Origin: Bog-473 sp963824195
GTDB lineage: Bacteria; Actinomycetota; Acidimicrobiia; Acidimicrobiales; RAAP-2
NCBI GenBank assembly: GCA_963824195.1
Contig: CAWGOJ010000041.1
Location: 124,001-188,000 of the forward strand
Length of the DNA: 64,000 nucleotides
Direction of reading: 5' to 3'
Shown here: one piece after another, positions 27,637 to 36,588 of the stretch
How the letters are laid out: the number at the start of each line of letters is the position of its first letter
Numbering within the stretch: position 1 is the first letter of the stretch
Notes under the pieces: generated by a model
The model's database searches: none
The model's input: only the letters and a program-made list of their open reading frames with translations
What the model was told of the DNA's origin: nothing
Translations under genes and position numbers: made by a program

Positions 27637-30600
27637 TCAGCTCCTCAATGACGCTGCGGATGGTGTCGGCGGCCCGCGCCCCGCGGCAATCGGCACCAGG
27701 AGCTGGGCCAGGTCCTCGCGGTAGGTGGCACCGGGTGCCAACCTCCGCAGCCGCACCTGGGCGCTGGCGGGCAGCGCGACGGGCGACACCCGCACGGTGG
27801 GTTGGCGGGTGCCACCCGGCCGGACGGAGCTCATGGTGACATCGCCGATCCCGCGCGCCATCGCGCTGGCGCGCAGCCGGGCCACTGCGAGGAGGCCCTG
27901 GGCCGGGCCGGGCAGCGGGCCGTAGCGGTCGGCCCACTCCACGCCGATGTCGTCCACGTCCGCCGCGGTGCCGGCCGACGCCAGCCGGCGGTAGGCCTCG
28001 AGGCGGGCGTCCTCGGCCGCCACGTACTCCTTGGGCAGGTGCGCGTCGCCCGGGACATCGATGGAGACCGTCGGGGGGGCGGGCCTGGCCTCGCCCTTGG
28101 CCTCCGCCACCGCCTCCGCTACCAGCTGGACGTAGAGGTCGTAGCCCACCGCCGCGATGTGGCCGGACTGGTCCGAGCCGAGCAGGTTCCCGGCCCCCCG
28201 GATCTCGAGGTCGCGCATGGCGATCTTGAAGCCGGAGCCGAGCTCGGTGTGCTCGCCGATGGTGCGCAGGCGCTCGTAGGCCTGCTCGGACAGGACACGG
28301 TCGGCCGGGTGGAAGAGATAGGCATAGGCGCGCTGGCCGGCGCGGCCCACCCGGCCGCGGATCTGGTGGAGCTGGCCCAGGCCGAGGAGGTCCGCCCGGT
28401 CCACGATCAGCGTGTTGACCGACGGCATGTCGATGCCCGACTCGATGATGGTCGTGCACACGAGCACGTCGTAGCGGCGCTCCCAGAAGTCGAGCACCAC
28501 GGTCTCGAGGCTCCCCTCGTCCATCTGCCCATGGGCGATCGCCACCCTGGCCTCGGGAACGAGGTCGCGGACCTCGCGGGCGACGCGGTCGATGTCGGAC
28601 ACGCGGTTGTGCACGTAGAACGCCTGGCCCTCACGCAGCAGCTCACGCCGCAGTGCCTCGCTCACCGCGGACGGGTCCTGCTCGCCGACGTAGGTGAGGA
28701 TGGGGCGGCGGTCGGCCGGCGGCGTGTTCACCATGGACAGGTCCCGGATGCCCGTCAACGCCATCTCCAGAGTGCGCGGAATCGGGCTGGCCGTGAGCGT
28801 CAGCACGTCGACACCCTCGGCCATGCGCTTCACCGTCTCCTTGTGCGACACCCCGAAGCGCTGCTCCTCGTCGACCACGAGCAGCCCGAGGTCCTTGAAC
28901 TGCACGTCCTGTGCCAGCAGTCGGTGCGTGCCGATCACCACGTCGACGCTCCCGTCGGCCAGGCCCTGCACGACGGCCTTCTGCTGCGCCGGGGACAGGA
29001 AGCGGCTCAGCAGCTCGACCCGTACCGGATATGGCGCGTACCGGTCCGCGAAGGTCTGCGCGTGCTGGCTCGACAGCAACGTCGTCGGGGCCAGCACCGC
29101 GGCCTGCGCGCCATCCTGCACCGCCTTGAAGACGGCCCGCACCGCCACCTCGGTCTTGCCGAACCCGACGTCGCCGCACACCAGGCGGTCCATCGGCCGT
29201 GGCTCCTCCATGTCGCACTTGACGTCGGCGATCGCCTTCAGCTGGTCCTCGGTCTCGACGAACGGGAACGAGGACTCCATCTCCGCCTGCCACGGTGTGT
29301 CGGGGCCGAAGGCACGCCCCTCGACGGCCAGGCGACGCCGGTACAGCGCCACCAGGTCGGCCGCCACCTCGGCGGCGGCCGCACGGGCCCGGGACCGGGT
29401 GCGCTGCCAGTCCGCGCCACCCATCTTCGAGAGCGTCGGGGACTCGCCGCCGCTGTAGGGGGTGATCGCCTCGATCTGTTCCACCGGGAGGTAGAGGCGA
29501 TCGGAGCCCCGGTACTGCAGGATCAGGTAGTCGCGCGTTGTCCCGCCCATGGTCCGCGTCGTCACGCCCTCGAAGCGGGCCACGCCGTGCTGGCGGTGGA
29601 CGACGAAGCTGCCGGACTCGAGGTCGTCGAAGAACCCGTCCGCCGCCCGGGCCCGCGGGCGGGCGCGCCGGTGCGGCATCCGGCGGCCGGTGACGTCGGT
29701 CTCCGAGAGGACGGCCACCTTGGCCTCGGGGAGGATGAAGCCACTGGTGACGGGTGCCGCCACGACGACGGCGCCCGGCCGACCCGTCGCTGCCTCCACC
29801 ACCGGGGCGTGTACGCCCTCCTCGGCCAAGGCGGCCGACAGCCTGGCGGCGCCGGCAACCGTGGCGGCGCACAGCGTCACCGAGTACCCGTCGCCCACCA
29901 GCCGGGTCACCCCGGCGGCCAGCCGGGCCGGGTCCCCCGCCACCGGGTCGAAGCGGCGCACGGTGAGCGCGCTGGTCGACGGCCCTTCGGGGACGTTGGG
30001 CAGGGCGACCACGCCGGCGGCGCAGTCGCGCAGCAGGCGGTCGAAGTTGACGTGGAGGCGCGGGAAGGTGTCCCCCTCCCCCTGCTTGGCCCCCCACGTC
30101 GCCGCGAGCGTCTCGGCCAACGCGGCCTCCTCGTCGAGGAGCTGGGTGCCCCGGTCCCTGATCCGGCGCGGCTCGGCGAGGACCACCTGGCCGCCGGCCG
30201 GCAGCATGTCGGGCAGCACCCGCTCGGTGCGCTCGAGGAACGGGAGCCACGACTCCATGCCGTCGAACTGCTCGCCGCGCGCCAGGCGCTCCCACACCGA
30301 CGCCCCCCAAGGCCGCCGCGTCGTCAGCGACTCTGCCGCGGCCTGGATCTCGGGGGTGACGACGAGCTCGCGGCACCCGAAGAGGGCGACGGCGCCGATG
30401 TCGTGCAGCGAACGCTGGTCGCTGACGGCGAACGCGGTGAGGCGGTCGACCTCGTCGCCCCACAGGTCGATGCGGACCGGCACGTCCGCCGTGGGGGGGA
30501 ACACGTCGACGATCCCGCCGCGGACTGCGAACTCGCCGCGGTGCTCGACCTGGTGCTCGCGGCGGTACCCCCGGGCCACCAGCTCGGTGAGGAGCGCGCC

Positions 30601-31140
30601 GACGTCGACCTGCTGGCCCGGCCGGATGACGATCGGCGCGGTCCCGTCGGGAGGCCCCAGCCGCTGGAGCAGCGCGCGGACCGGCGCGACGATCACCCGC
30701 GGGGGCGCCGGTAGCGTGCCGTCGGGCGCGTGCGTCAGCGCGTGCAGGACGGCCAGGCGCCGCCCCATCGTCTCGATCTCGGGGCTGACGCGCTCGAAGG
30801 GCAGGGTCTCCCACGCCGGCAGGACGGTGACCGCTCCGGAGAGGGCACCGACGACCTCGCCGGCCGCCGGGTCGCCCTCCGGCGCGAGAAGACAGGCCAG
30901 GTCGTCCGCCAGGCGCTCGGCGTCGAGGCCCGTCGCGGTGACTACGAGCAGCGGGGACCGCTGCGTGAACGTCGCCAGCGCCGCGACCACCACGCCCTGC
31001 GCCGCCTCCGGGACGGCCACCGTGGCATCGGCGGCCCCGAGGACGGCACCGATCACCGGCTCGGTGCGCAGCAGATGCGGGACGGCGGCCAGGCTGCCGC
31101 CGGGCGGCGTCGGCGAACGGGTGGGGTAGGGCGCGGTCAT
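27637..31140 (-). CDS. mfd: Transcription-repair coupling factor
   Basis: 1167 aa. UvrB-like N-terminal modules are followed by the RNA-polymerase interaction domain (GSFVVHRQHGVARFEG), an SF2 translocase with Walker A VCGDVGFGKTEVA and DEExH-box VVDEEQRFGVSHKE, TLTASPIPRTLEMAL, the RecG-like region (GRVGRAGQRAYAYLF) and a TRCF domain. It displaces stalled RNA polymerase and recruits UvrA. It starts 3 nt after the pth stop. The last 15 residues may be out of frame (see findings). Confidence 0.97.
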   Translation of the reverse strand: MTAPYPTRSPTPPGGSLAAVPHLLRTEPVIGAVLGAADATVAVPEAAQGVVVAALATFTQRSPLLVVTATGLDAERLADDLACLLAPEGDPAAGEVVGALSGAVTVLPAWETLPFERVSPEIETMGRRLAVLHALTHAPDGTLPAPPRVIVAPVRALLQRLGPPDGTAPIVIRPGQQVDVGALLTELVARGYRREHQVEHRGEFAVRGGIVDVFPPTADVPVRIDLWGDEVDRLTAFAVSDQRSLHDIGAVALFGCRELVVTPEIQAAAESLTTRRPWGASVWERLARGEQFDGMESWLPFLERTERVLPDMLPAGGQVVLAEPRRIRDRGTQLLDEEAALAETLAATWGAKQGEGDTFPRLHVNFDRLLRDCAAGVVALPNVPEGPSTSALTVRRFDPVAGDPARLAAGVTRLVGDGYSVTLCAATVAGAARLSAALAEEGVHAPVVEAATGRPGAVVVAAPVTSGFILPEAKVAVLSETDVTGRRMPHRRARPRARAADGFFDDLESGSFVVHRQHGVARFEGVTTRTMGGTTRDYLILQYRGSDRLYLPVEQIEAITPYSGGESPTLSKMGGADWQRTRSRARAAAAEVAADLVALYRRRLAVEGRAFGPDTPWQAEMESSFPFVETEDQLKAIADVKCDMEEPRPMDRLVCGDVGFGKTEVAVRAVFKAVQDGAQAAVLAPTTLLSSQHAQTFADRYAPYPVRVELLSRFLSPAQQKAVVQGLADGSVDVVIGTHRLLAQDVQFKDLGLLVVDEEQRFGVSHKETVKRMAEGVDVLTLTASPIPRTLEMALTGIRDLSMVNTPPADRRPILTYVGEQDPSAVSEALRRELLREGQAFYVHNRVSDIDRVAREVRDLVPEARVAIAHGQMDEGSLETVVLDFWERRYDVLVCTTIIESGIDMPSVNTLIVDRADLLGLGQLHQIRGRVGRAGQRAYAYLFHPADRVLSEQAYERLRTIGEHTELGSGFKIAMRDLEIRGAGNLLGSDQSGHIAAVGYDLYVQLVAEAVAEAKGEARPAPPTVSIDVPGDAHLPKEYVAAEDARLEAYRRLASAGTAADVDDIGVEWADRYGPLPGPAQGLLAVARLRASAMARGIGDVTMSSVRPGGTRQPTVRVSPVALPASAQVRLRRLAPGATYREDLAQLLVPIAAGRGPPTPSAASLRS

Positions 31141-31143
31141 CGA

Positions 31144-31707
31144 TCAGGTGGGCCGTGAGTGGCACCACGCCATGGCGGCGTCGATGCCGTCGGCCACGAT
31201 GTGCTCGACCGCGTCAGCGGCGATCTGGACCGAGGCGGCCAGCAGCTCCCTGACCGCCTTGGGCGGGCGCTTCAGCACATGGGCCGCGCCCTGGGCCGCG
31301 CTGGGGGGCTTGCCCACGCCGATGCGGACGCGGACGAAGTCGTTCGTGTGGAGGTGGTCCGAAATGGAGCGCAGGCCGTTGTGGCCGGCGAGGCCTCCGC
31401 CCGCCTTGAGGCGGACCGTGCCCGGAGGGAGGTCGAGCTCGTCGTGCACGATGACGACGGACGCCGGGTCGGTGACCCCGAAGCGCTTCGCCAGGGCGCG
31501 CACGGCGAGGCCGGACTCGTTCATGTAGGTGGTCGGCACGGCGAGTGCGACCCGCCGGCCGGCGATGGTCGCCAGCCCGACCCGGGCCGGCACGCCCTTC
31601 TCCGCCCGCAACGAGGCAGCGTGGCGGTCCGCCAGCATCGTGACCGCATCGGACCCCGCGTTGTGCAGGCTCCCGGCGAACTCCGCACCTGGATTCCCGA
31701 GCCCCAC
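31144..31707 (-). CDS. pth: Peptidyl-tRNA hydrolase
   Basis: 187 aa from GTG at 31707. Conserved motifs are GLGNPGAEFAGSLHNAG (catalytic His), PTTYMNESG, VIVHDELDLPPG and KAGGGLAGHNGLRSI. It frees tRNA from stalled peptidyl-tRNA. The frame remains open back to the rplY stop and reads ADLLVVGLGNPG, so the first beta strand lies before the first ATG/GTG/TTG codon. Translation may begin at a CTG (31714 or 31711). It lies between rplY and mfd, as one operon. Confidence 0.93.
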   Translation of the reverse strand: MGLGNPGAEFAGSLHNAGSDAVTMLADRHAASLRAEKGVPARVGLATIAGRRVALAVPTTYMNESGLAVRALAKRFGVTDPASVVIVHDELDLPPGTVRLKAGGGLAGHNGLRSISDHLHTNDFVRVRIGVGKPPSAAQGAAHVLKRPPKAVRELLAASVQIAADAVEHIVADGIDAAMAWCHSRPT

Positions 31708-31767
31708 GACCAGCAGGTCCGCCGGGGTCCCCCGGTGCTCGGACCGGGCGAAAGGGCGGCGCAGGGC

Positions 31768-32433
31768 CTAGCCCTCTCCGCCCGTGGTCTCGGATGCCTC
31801 CCCGGTCGGCTCGGCGGTCTCCCCCGCTGCCCCTTCCTCGGCCTCACCCTCGGCGCCTTCCTCCTCGGCCGTGACGACGCGGGGAGGTTGTCCGATGGCG
31901 ATCGCCGTCTCGACGTCGACCTCGGTGGTGACGCCCTCGGGCAGCGAGATGTCGGACACCCGCACCTGCCCGCCGATGGTCAGCTCGGTGATGTCGACCT
32001 CGAGCACCGTCGGGATGGCTCCCGGCAGCGCCCGGATGGGGAGGGTGAACATCTGCTGCTCCACGAGCCCGTCGCCGTGGTGCACCTCGAGCGCCTCGCC
32101 CACGAGGGTGATCGGCACGTCGGCGCTGATGACCTCGTCGCGCCGGACGATCACGAAGTCGATGTGGGTCACCGTCTGGGCGACCGGGTGGCGCTGCATC
32201 TCGCGGGCGATGGTCAGGAACGTACCCGACCCCGTGTCGAGCGACAGCAGCTGGTTGGCCCCGGCGTCGGTGTTGAGGGCGGCCCGCAGCTCCCGGGCCA
32301 CCACGGCGACCGGCACGGGGTCCGTCCCGTGCCCGTAGATGACGCCAGGGATCTTCCCTTCGCGCCGCAAGCGGCGCACGGCGCGCGAGCCGAGGGGGCG
32401 CCCGACTTCGGCGGCGAGTACGACTTCGGCCAT
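31768..32433 (-). CDS. rplY: 50S ribosomal protein bL25 (CTC family, long form)
   Basis: 221 aa. The N-terminal L25 domain (VGRPLGSRAVRRLRREGKIPGVIYG, shown here in part) binds 5S rRNA, and the C-terminal CTC-type extension ends in an acidic Glu/Gly/Thr-rich tail. ATG at 32433 has AGGAG eight bases upstream. The stop at 31768 is followed by pth. The order rplY-pth is the same as in mycobacteria. Confidence 0.95.
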   Translation of the reverse strand: MAEVVLAAEVGRPLGSRAVRRLRREGKIPGVIYGHGTDPVPVAVVARELRAALNTDAGANQLLSLDTGSGTFLTIAREMQRHPVAQTVTHIDFVIVRRDEVISADVPITLVGEALEVHHGDGLVEQQMFTLPIRALPGAIPTVLEVDITELTIGGQVRVSDISLPEGVTTEVDVETAIAIGQPPRVVTAEEEGAEGEAEEGAAGETAEPTGEASETTGGEG

Positions 32434-32502
32434 AACGGATCTCCTCGGGTGGCGAGAGCGGCGTGCGCGGACGGCGCTGGGGCCTCCGGCGAACGGCCTA
32501 CC

Positions 32503-32508
32503 AGCGTA
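32503..32508 (-). promoter_or_regulatory. -10 element TACGCT upstream of rplY
   Basis: TACGCT on the minus strand about 70 bases before the rplY ATG, in a 164-bp gap. It would give a 5' leader of roughly 60 nt that includes the AGGAG site. Confidence 0.4.
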
Positions 32509-32597
32509 GCCGCCCGGCTGGCCGGCCGACCAGCGGGCCCGTCCGGCGCCACCGGCGTCGCCACGGGCCTCCGCCGGGAACGGCGGGACGGACAGGC

Positions 32598-34205
32598 TCA
32601 GCCCGTGCGCTGGAGCAGGACGGCCTTGGCCCCGGCCGCGGCGATCGTGGTGACCGGGTGCCAGCCCGCGGCCACCAGGGCGGCGTAGCTCGGGTTGAGT
32701 CTGAGTGGCCTGGCGTACACGTACCAGAGGCGATGGTACGGCCGCAGCTGCCGGGCCCACCGGGACGGATCCGATCCTCCCTCGTAGTACTCCGAGGGGA
32801 CGATGAACGTGTCGGGCCGGGTGCTCAGCACCGTGAACCCGGTGCTCCAGTCCGAACCGAACTCCAGGTGGGGCGGCACGTCCTCGTAGAGGGCCCAGGG
32901 GTAGCGCATGAGCTCGGCCACGACGATGTGGTCGCCGGGCCGCGCGTCGTGATGGATGGTGGCGGCCAGCCCCTTCACGTCGGTGCCCGGGTAGACGGGC
33001 AGGTTGGCAGCCGCGTGCCCCACGAGCGCAGCCCCGGCGAGGAGCACGACCACCGCGCCCACCCAGCGCAGCGGGACGGCCAGGCCGCTCAGTGCGCGGT
33101 CGAGCGCGCGGCAGGCACGCGTGGCACCGGTGGCCAGCAGCAGGAGGAGCACCGGGTAGAGGTATTCGTCCACCCGCCCCGCTCCGAGCGGCGCCAGGTG
33201 CAGTGCGGCGGCGACCACTGCAGCCACGAGCACCAGGACCGGTCCGAGCATGGCGGCGGTGCGCCAGGCCCCGGCGGCGAGGAGGGCGACCAGGCCGGCG
33301 AGCACGACCACGCGTGCGGCCGGCTGGACGACGGTGAAGCCGAGGAGGCCGGTGAACAAGTTCCAGGTCGAGTCGTACAACGAGGTGACGAACGCCCACG
33401 CCGACACGTGGTCCAAGTAGTCCCCGTTCCAGAAGCGCTGCAGGGCCGGTGACAGGTGCCGGTAGAGGAGGCCCGCGACCACGGCGCAGGCCACGGCGAC
33501 GCAGCCCCCCGCTACGACGAGCCCCGCCAGGACCGGCCGGGAGCGACGGTGGAGGACGAGGAGGGCCACCCACAGGGCAACGACGACCAGCCCCATGGTG
33601 GCGGACACGGCGAAGGTCGCCACGGACGCCAGGGCGAACAGTGTGAGGTGGCGCCGGCTCGGCTGCCGCCGCGCCGCCTCCGCCAGGGCCAGGAGAAGGC
33701 AGGTGAGGAGGAAGTCGGCCCCGTACTCCTTCAGCCTGGTCGAGTAGGCGACGGCGATCGGGCTCACGCACACCAGCAGGGCCAGGCCGAGCCCGGCCAC
33801 CCGGCCCAGCTTGAAGTAGCGGGCAACGGCGTACATGGCCGGCATGGCGGCCACGCCCAGGACGAGAGGTGGCAGCTGCGCCCACCAGGTGGTGCCGGGA
33901 TCGAGCAGGAGGAATGTCCGCTCGAAGAGGTAGAAGCCCGGTGCCGTCACCCACATGTGCCAAGCGGTGCCGATGCCCACCTGGGACGAGAGCGCGGCCC
34001 AGGCGTCGTCCCGCCACAACCCGAGGCTGGTCAGCCCGTGCGCCCGGATGGTGGCACCGACGCCCATGACCGCCACGAGCGCGAGCCAGGTGCCCAGGGT
34101 CATCGGCCGGGCCGGGAAATCCGCCACCGCTCGCTCGGCGGGCGGCCCGCTCACCGCGTGCGCCGGCGCGGGCTCCTCCAACCCCGTCGCACCGAAGGCG
34201 GTCAT
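32598..34205 (-). CDS. GT-C membrane glycosyltransferase (PMT/ArnT-like)
   Basis: 535 aa with about eleven membrane helices. The first extracytoplasmic loop carries LGLWRDDAWAALS, whose Asp pair matches the catalytic acidic motif of GT-C mannosyl- or arabinosyltransferases using polyprenyl-phosphate sugars. A soluble C-terminal region follows (VAELMRYPWALYED). ATG at 34205 is chosen over an earlier start at 34316 that would overlap prs. It sits between rplY and prs; in M. tuberculosis lpqT holds that place, so the gene is lineage-specific. Confidence 0.8.
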   Translation of the reverse strand: MTAFGATGLEEPAPAHAVSGPPAERAVADFPARPMTLGTWLALVAVMGVGATIRAHGLTSLGLWRDDAWAALSSQVGIGTAWHMWVTAPGFYLFERTFLLLDPGTTWWAQLPPLVLGVAAMPAMYAVARYFKLGRVAGLGLALLVCVSPIAVAYSTRLKEYGADFLLTCLLLALAEAARRQPSRRHLTLFALASVATFAVSATMGLVVVALWVALLVLHRRSRPVLAGLVVAGGCVAVACAVVAGLLYRHLSPALQRFWNGDYLDHVSAWAFVTSLYDSTWNLFTGLLGFTVVQPAARVVVLAGLVALLAAGAWRTAAMLGPVLVLVAAVVAAALHLAPLGAGRVDEYLYPVLLLLLATGATRACRALDRALSGLAVPLRWVGAVVVLLAGAALVGHAAANLPVYPGTDVKGLAATIHHDARPGDHIVVAELMRYPWALYEDVPPHLEFGSDWSTGFTVLSTRPDTFIVPSEYYEGGSDPSRWARQLRPYHRLWYVYARPLRLNPSYAALVAAGWHPVTTIAAAGAKAVLLQRTG

Positions 34206-34254
34206 TCCGTGGGCGGCATCAGGTGGCGACTGGGTCGGGCCGCACCCGGCACGG

Positions 34255-35226
34255 CTAGACCAGGTTGTCCCCGCCGAAGAGCTCGGAGACCGAGGTGTCC
34301 TCGAAGACGGCGTCAATGGCGTCGGCGATGATCTTGGCCACCGAGAGGACCTCCAGCTTGTCGAACGTGCGGTCCTCGGCCACCGGCAGGGTGTCGGTCA
34401 CGACGACCCGCGAGATCGGCGCCGCCTTCAGGCGGTCGACGGCAGGGTCGGACAGGACGGCGTGCGTGGCCATGGCCGAGATGTCCGAGGCGCCGGCGTC
34501 GGCCAGCAGCTCGGCCGCGGCGCAGATGGTCCCGGCCGTGTCGATCATGTCGTCGATCAGGACGCAGTGGCGGCCCTCCACGTCACCGACCACGTGGCGG
34601 GCCTTGACCTCGTTGTAGGTGCCCCGGGGCCGCGTCTTGTGGATCAGGGCCAGGTCGAAGCCGAGATGCTGGCTGTAGCGCTCTGCCACCTTGACCCGGC
34701 CGGCGTCGGGCGCCACCACCACGACGTCGTTGCCGAAGTTCTCCCGCATGTACCCCTCGAGCACGGGCGTCGCCACCAGGTGGTCGAAGGGCACGTCGAA
34801 GAAGCCCTGGATCTGCCCCGAGTGCAGGTCCACGCTGATGACGCGGTCGGCACCCGCGGCGGAGAGCATGTCAGCCACGAGCTTGGCGGTGATCGGCTCG
34901 CGCCCGGTCGACTTGCGGTCCTGGCGCGAGTACCCGTAGTAGGGGCAGACCGCGGTGATCCGCTTGGCCGATGCCCGCTTGGCGGCGTCGATCATGATCA
35001 GGTGCTCCATGAGCGAGTCGTTCACGGGGGAGGCGTGCGTTTGGATGATGAAGACGTCGCAGCCGCGGATGGAGATGTCGTACTTGCAGTAGATCTCCCC
35101 GTTGGCGAACTCGCGCAGGTTCGCCTCGCCGAGCTCGACGCCCAGGTGACCCGCGATGTCCTGCGCCAGGCTCGGGTGCGAGCGACCGGAGACCAGCTCG
35201 AGTCGGCGCCGCGGGATCAACTCCAC
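34255..35226 (-). CDS. prs: Ribose-phosphate pyrophosphokinase
   Basis: 323 aa. Family signatures are FANGEIYCKYDISIRG, YYGYSRQDRKSTGREPI, DLHSGQIQGFFDVP and the PRPP-binding loop CVLIDDMIDTAGTI. It makes PRPP from ribose-5-phosphate and ATP. GTG at 35226 is 7 nt downstream of a TAGCGT hexamer, so it can be transcribed without a leader even though it lies 45 bp behind glmU. Confidence 0.97.
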   Translation of the reverse strand: MELIPRRRLELVSGRSHPSLAQDIAGHLGVELGEANLREFANGEIYCKYDISIRGCDVFIIQTHASPVNDSLMEHLIMIDAAKRASAKRITAVCPYYGYSRQDRKSTGREPITAKLVADMLSAAGADRVISVDLHSGQIQGFFDVPFDHLVATPVLEGYMRENFGNDVVVVAPDAGRVKVAERYSQHLGFDLALIHKTRPRGTYNEVKARHVVGDVEGRHCVLIDDMIDTAGTICAAAELLADAGASDISAMATHAVLSDPAVDRLKAAPISRVVVTDTLPVAEDRTFDKLEVLSVAKIIADAIDAVFEDTSVSELFGGDNLV

Positions 35227-35233
35227 GTGCCCA

Positions 35234-35239
35234 ACGCTA
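35234..35239 (-). promoter_or_regulatory. -10 element TAGCGT for leaderless prs
   Basis: TAGCGT, 7 nt, then GTG of prs at 35226 on the minus strand. Confidence 0.5.
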
Positions 35240-35271
35240 CTTCGCTGGGGTCGGTCCGCGCCCCGGGGTGT

Positions 35272-36372
35272 TCAGGCATCAGGGCTCCGCAGCACCGAGT
35301 GGGGCCCGATCTCGGCGCCGGCCGGCACCTCGGCGCCTGGCTCGAGGACGCTGTAGGGGCCGATCCGCGCCCCGGCGCCGATGATGGCCCGGGTGCACAC
35401 GCTCTCGCGCACCATCGCACCCTCGCCGACCGTGGTGTCGGTCAGCACGCTGTTGGGCCCGATCTCGGCCCCCGCGCCCACGGAGCAGTCGCCCCGCAGG
35501 ATCACCCCGGGGAGCAGGGATACGTCGGCCTCCAGGCGGGCTTGCGCGTCCACGTAGGTGCGCTCGGGGTCCCACATGGTCACGCCACGGCGCATCCAGC
35601 GCTCGTTGATCCGGTCGCGCAGCTCAGCCTCGGCCACGGCCAGCTGGGCCCGGTCGTTGACCCCGGCCGCCTCCATGGAGTCGGGCAGGAGGAGCGATCG
35701 CACCCGGTAGCCGGCGCTCGAGAGCACGGCGACGGCGTCGGTGAGGTAGTACTCGCCCTGGGCGTTGGCCGGGCTGAGGCGGCGCAGGGTGGGCGCCAGG
35801 ATGCTGCGCCGGAAGCAGTAGATGGAGGTGTTGACCTCCTCGATCGCCTTCTCCTCGTCGGTGGCGTCGGCCTCCTCCACCACCCGGCTGACGTCGCCGT
35901 CCTTGCCGTGCACGACCCGGCCGTAGCCCGAGGGGTTCTCGACCACGGCCGTCAGCAGCGTGGCACTGGCGTCCTCGGCGCGGTGCGCGCGCACCAGTGC
36001 CGCCAGGGTCTGGGGGCGGAGCAGCGGCGTGTCGCCAGGGAGCACGACCACGTCCTCCACCTCGTCGTCGTCGTCGGGCAGCCCGGTCAGGCCGACGGCC
36101 AACGCGTCGCCCGTGCCCGACTGGGTGAGCTGCTCCACGAACTCGATCTCCATGGTCGGTGGGGCGAACTGGACCAGGGTCTTGGTCACCCACTCGCCCC
36201 GGTGCCCCACCACGACCACCACCCGATGGACGTCGATCTCGGCCATGGCGTCCAGGACGTGGAGGACCATGGGTCGGCCGCACAGGAGGTGCAGCGGTTT
36301 GGGGCGCTCGGAGCGCATCCGCGTCCCCTCCCCGGCGGCCAGGACCACGGCGGAGAGGCGGCGTTCGTGCAT
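35272..36372 (-). CDS. glmU: Short GlmU-like N-acetylglucosamine-1-phosphate uridyltransferase
   Basis: 366 aa, against about 450-495 for bifunctional GlmU. The N-terminal uridyltransferase domain is intact (VVLAAGEGTRMRSERPKPLH, VVLPGDTPLL, NAQGEYYLTDAV). About 95 residues of left-handed beta-helix follow (LLPGVILRGDCSVGAGAEIG), and then the protein stops. The acetyltransferase active-site region is missing, and the 45 bp to prs contain no continuation. Cells need GlcN-1-P acetylation, so another protein may supply it. The prs-glmU order supports the assignment. Confidence 0.85.
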   Translation of the reverse strand: MHERRLSAVVLAAGEGTRMRSERPKPLHLLCGRPMVLHVLDAMAEIDVHRVVVVVGHRGEWVTKTLVQFAPPTMEIEFVEQLTQSGTGDALAVGLTGLPDDDDEVEDVVVLPGDTPLLRPQTLAALVRAHRAEDASATLLTAVVENPSGYGRVVHGKDGDVSRVVEEADATDEEKAIEEVNTSIYCFRRSILAPTLRRLSPANAQGEYYLTDAVAVLSSAGYRVRSLLLPDSMEAAGVNDRAQLAVAEAELRDRINERWMRRGVTMWDPERTYVDAQARLEADVSLLPGVILRGDCSVGAGAEIGPNSVLTDTTVGEGAMVRESVCTRAIIGAGARIGPYSVLEPGAEVPAGAEIGPHSVLRSPDA

Positions 36373-36575
36373 CGACGCATTCTTAGCCCGCCGGGCTGCC
36401 CGGTGCGGTCATGGTCGACCCCGGGAGTCATCGGGGCCTCATCGCCCTATCCGTTCTCGATGTGATCTTCTCGGACCCGCCGTCGACCGCGAGCGGCTTC
36501 AGGATTCCTCCGCCGACCCAGGCTTCGCCGTCGGAGGCCAGACGGGTTCTCACATGAGCCCGGTCCCGACCCCGG

Positions 36576-36581
36576 TACTGT
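36576..36581 (+). promoter_or_regulatory. -10 element TACTGT for leaderless hydrolase
   Basis: TACTGT followed by 7 nt and GTG at 36589. The ATG at 36583 lies one base after the hexamer and is therefore unlikely to be the start. Confidence 0.45.
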
Positions 36582-36588
36582 CATGAGC

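Noticed and set aside
27802..30714. 970-codon open frame on the plus strand opposite mfd
   Set aside because: It is His/Arg/Gly/Asp-rich antisense translation of a well-supported mfd gene, with no recognisable domain.
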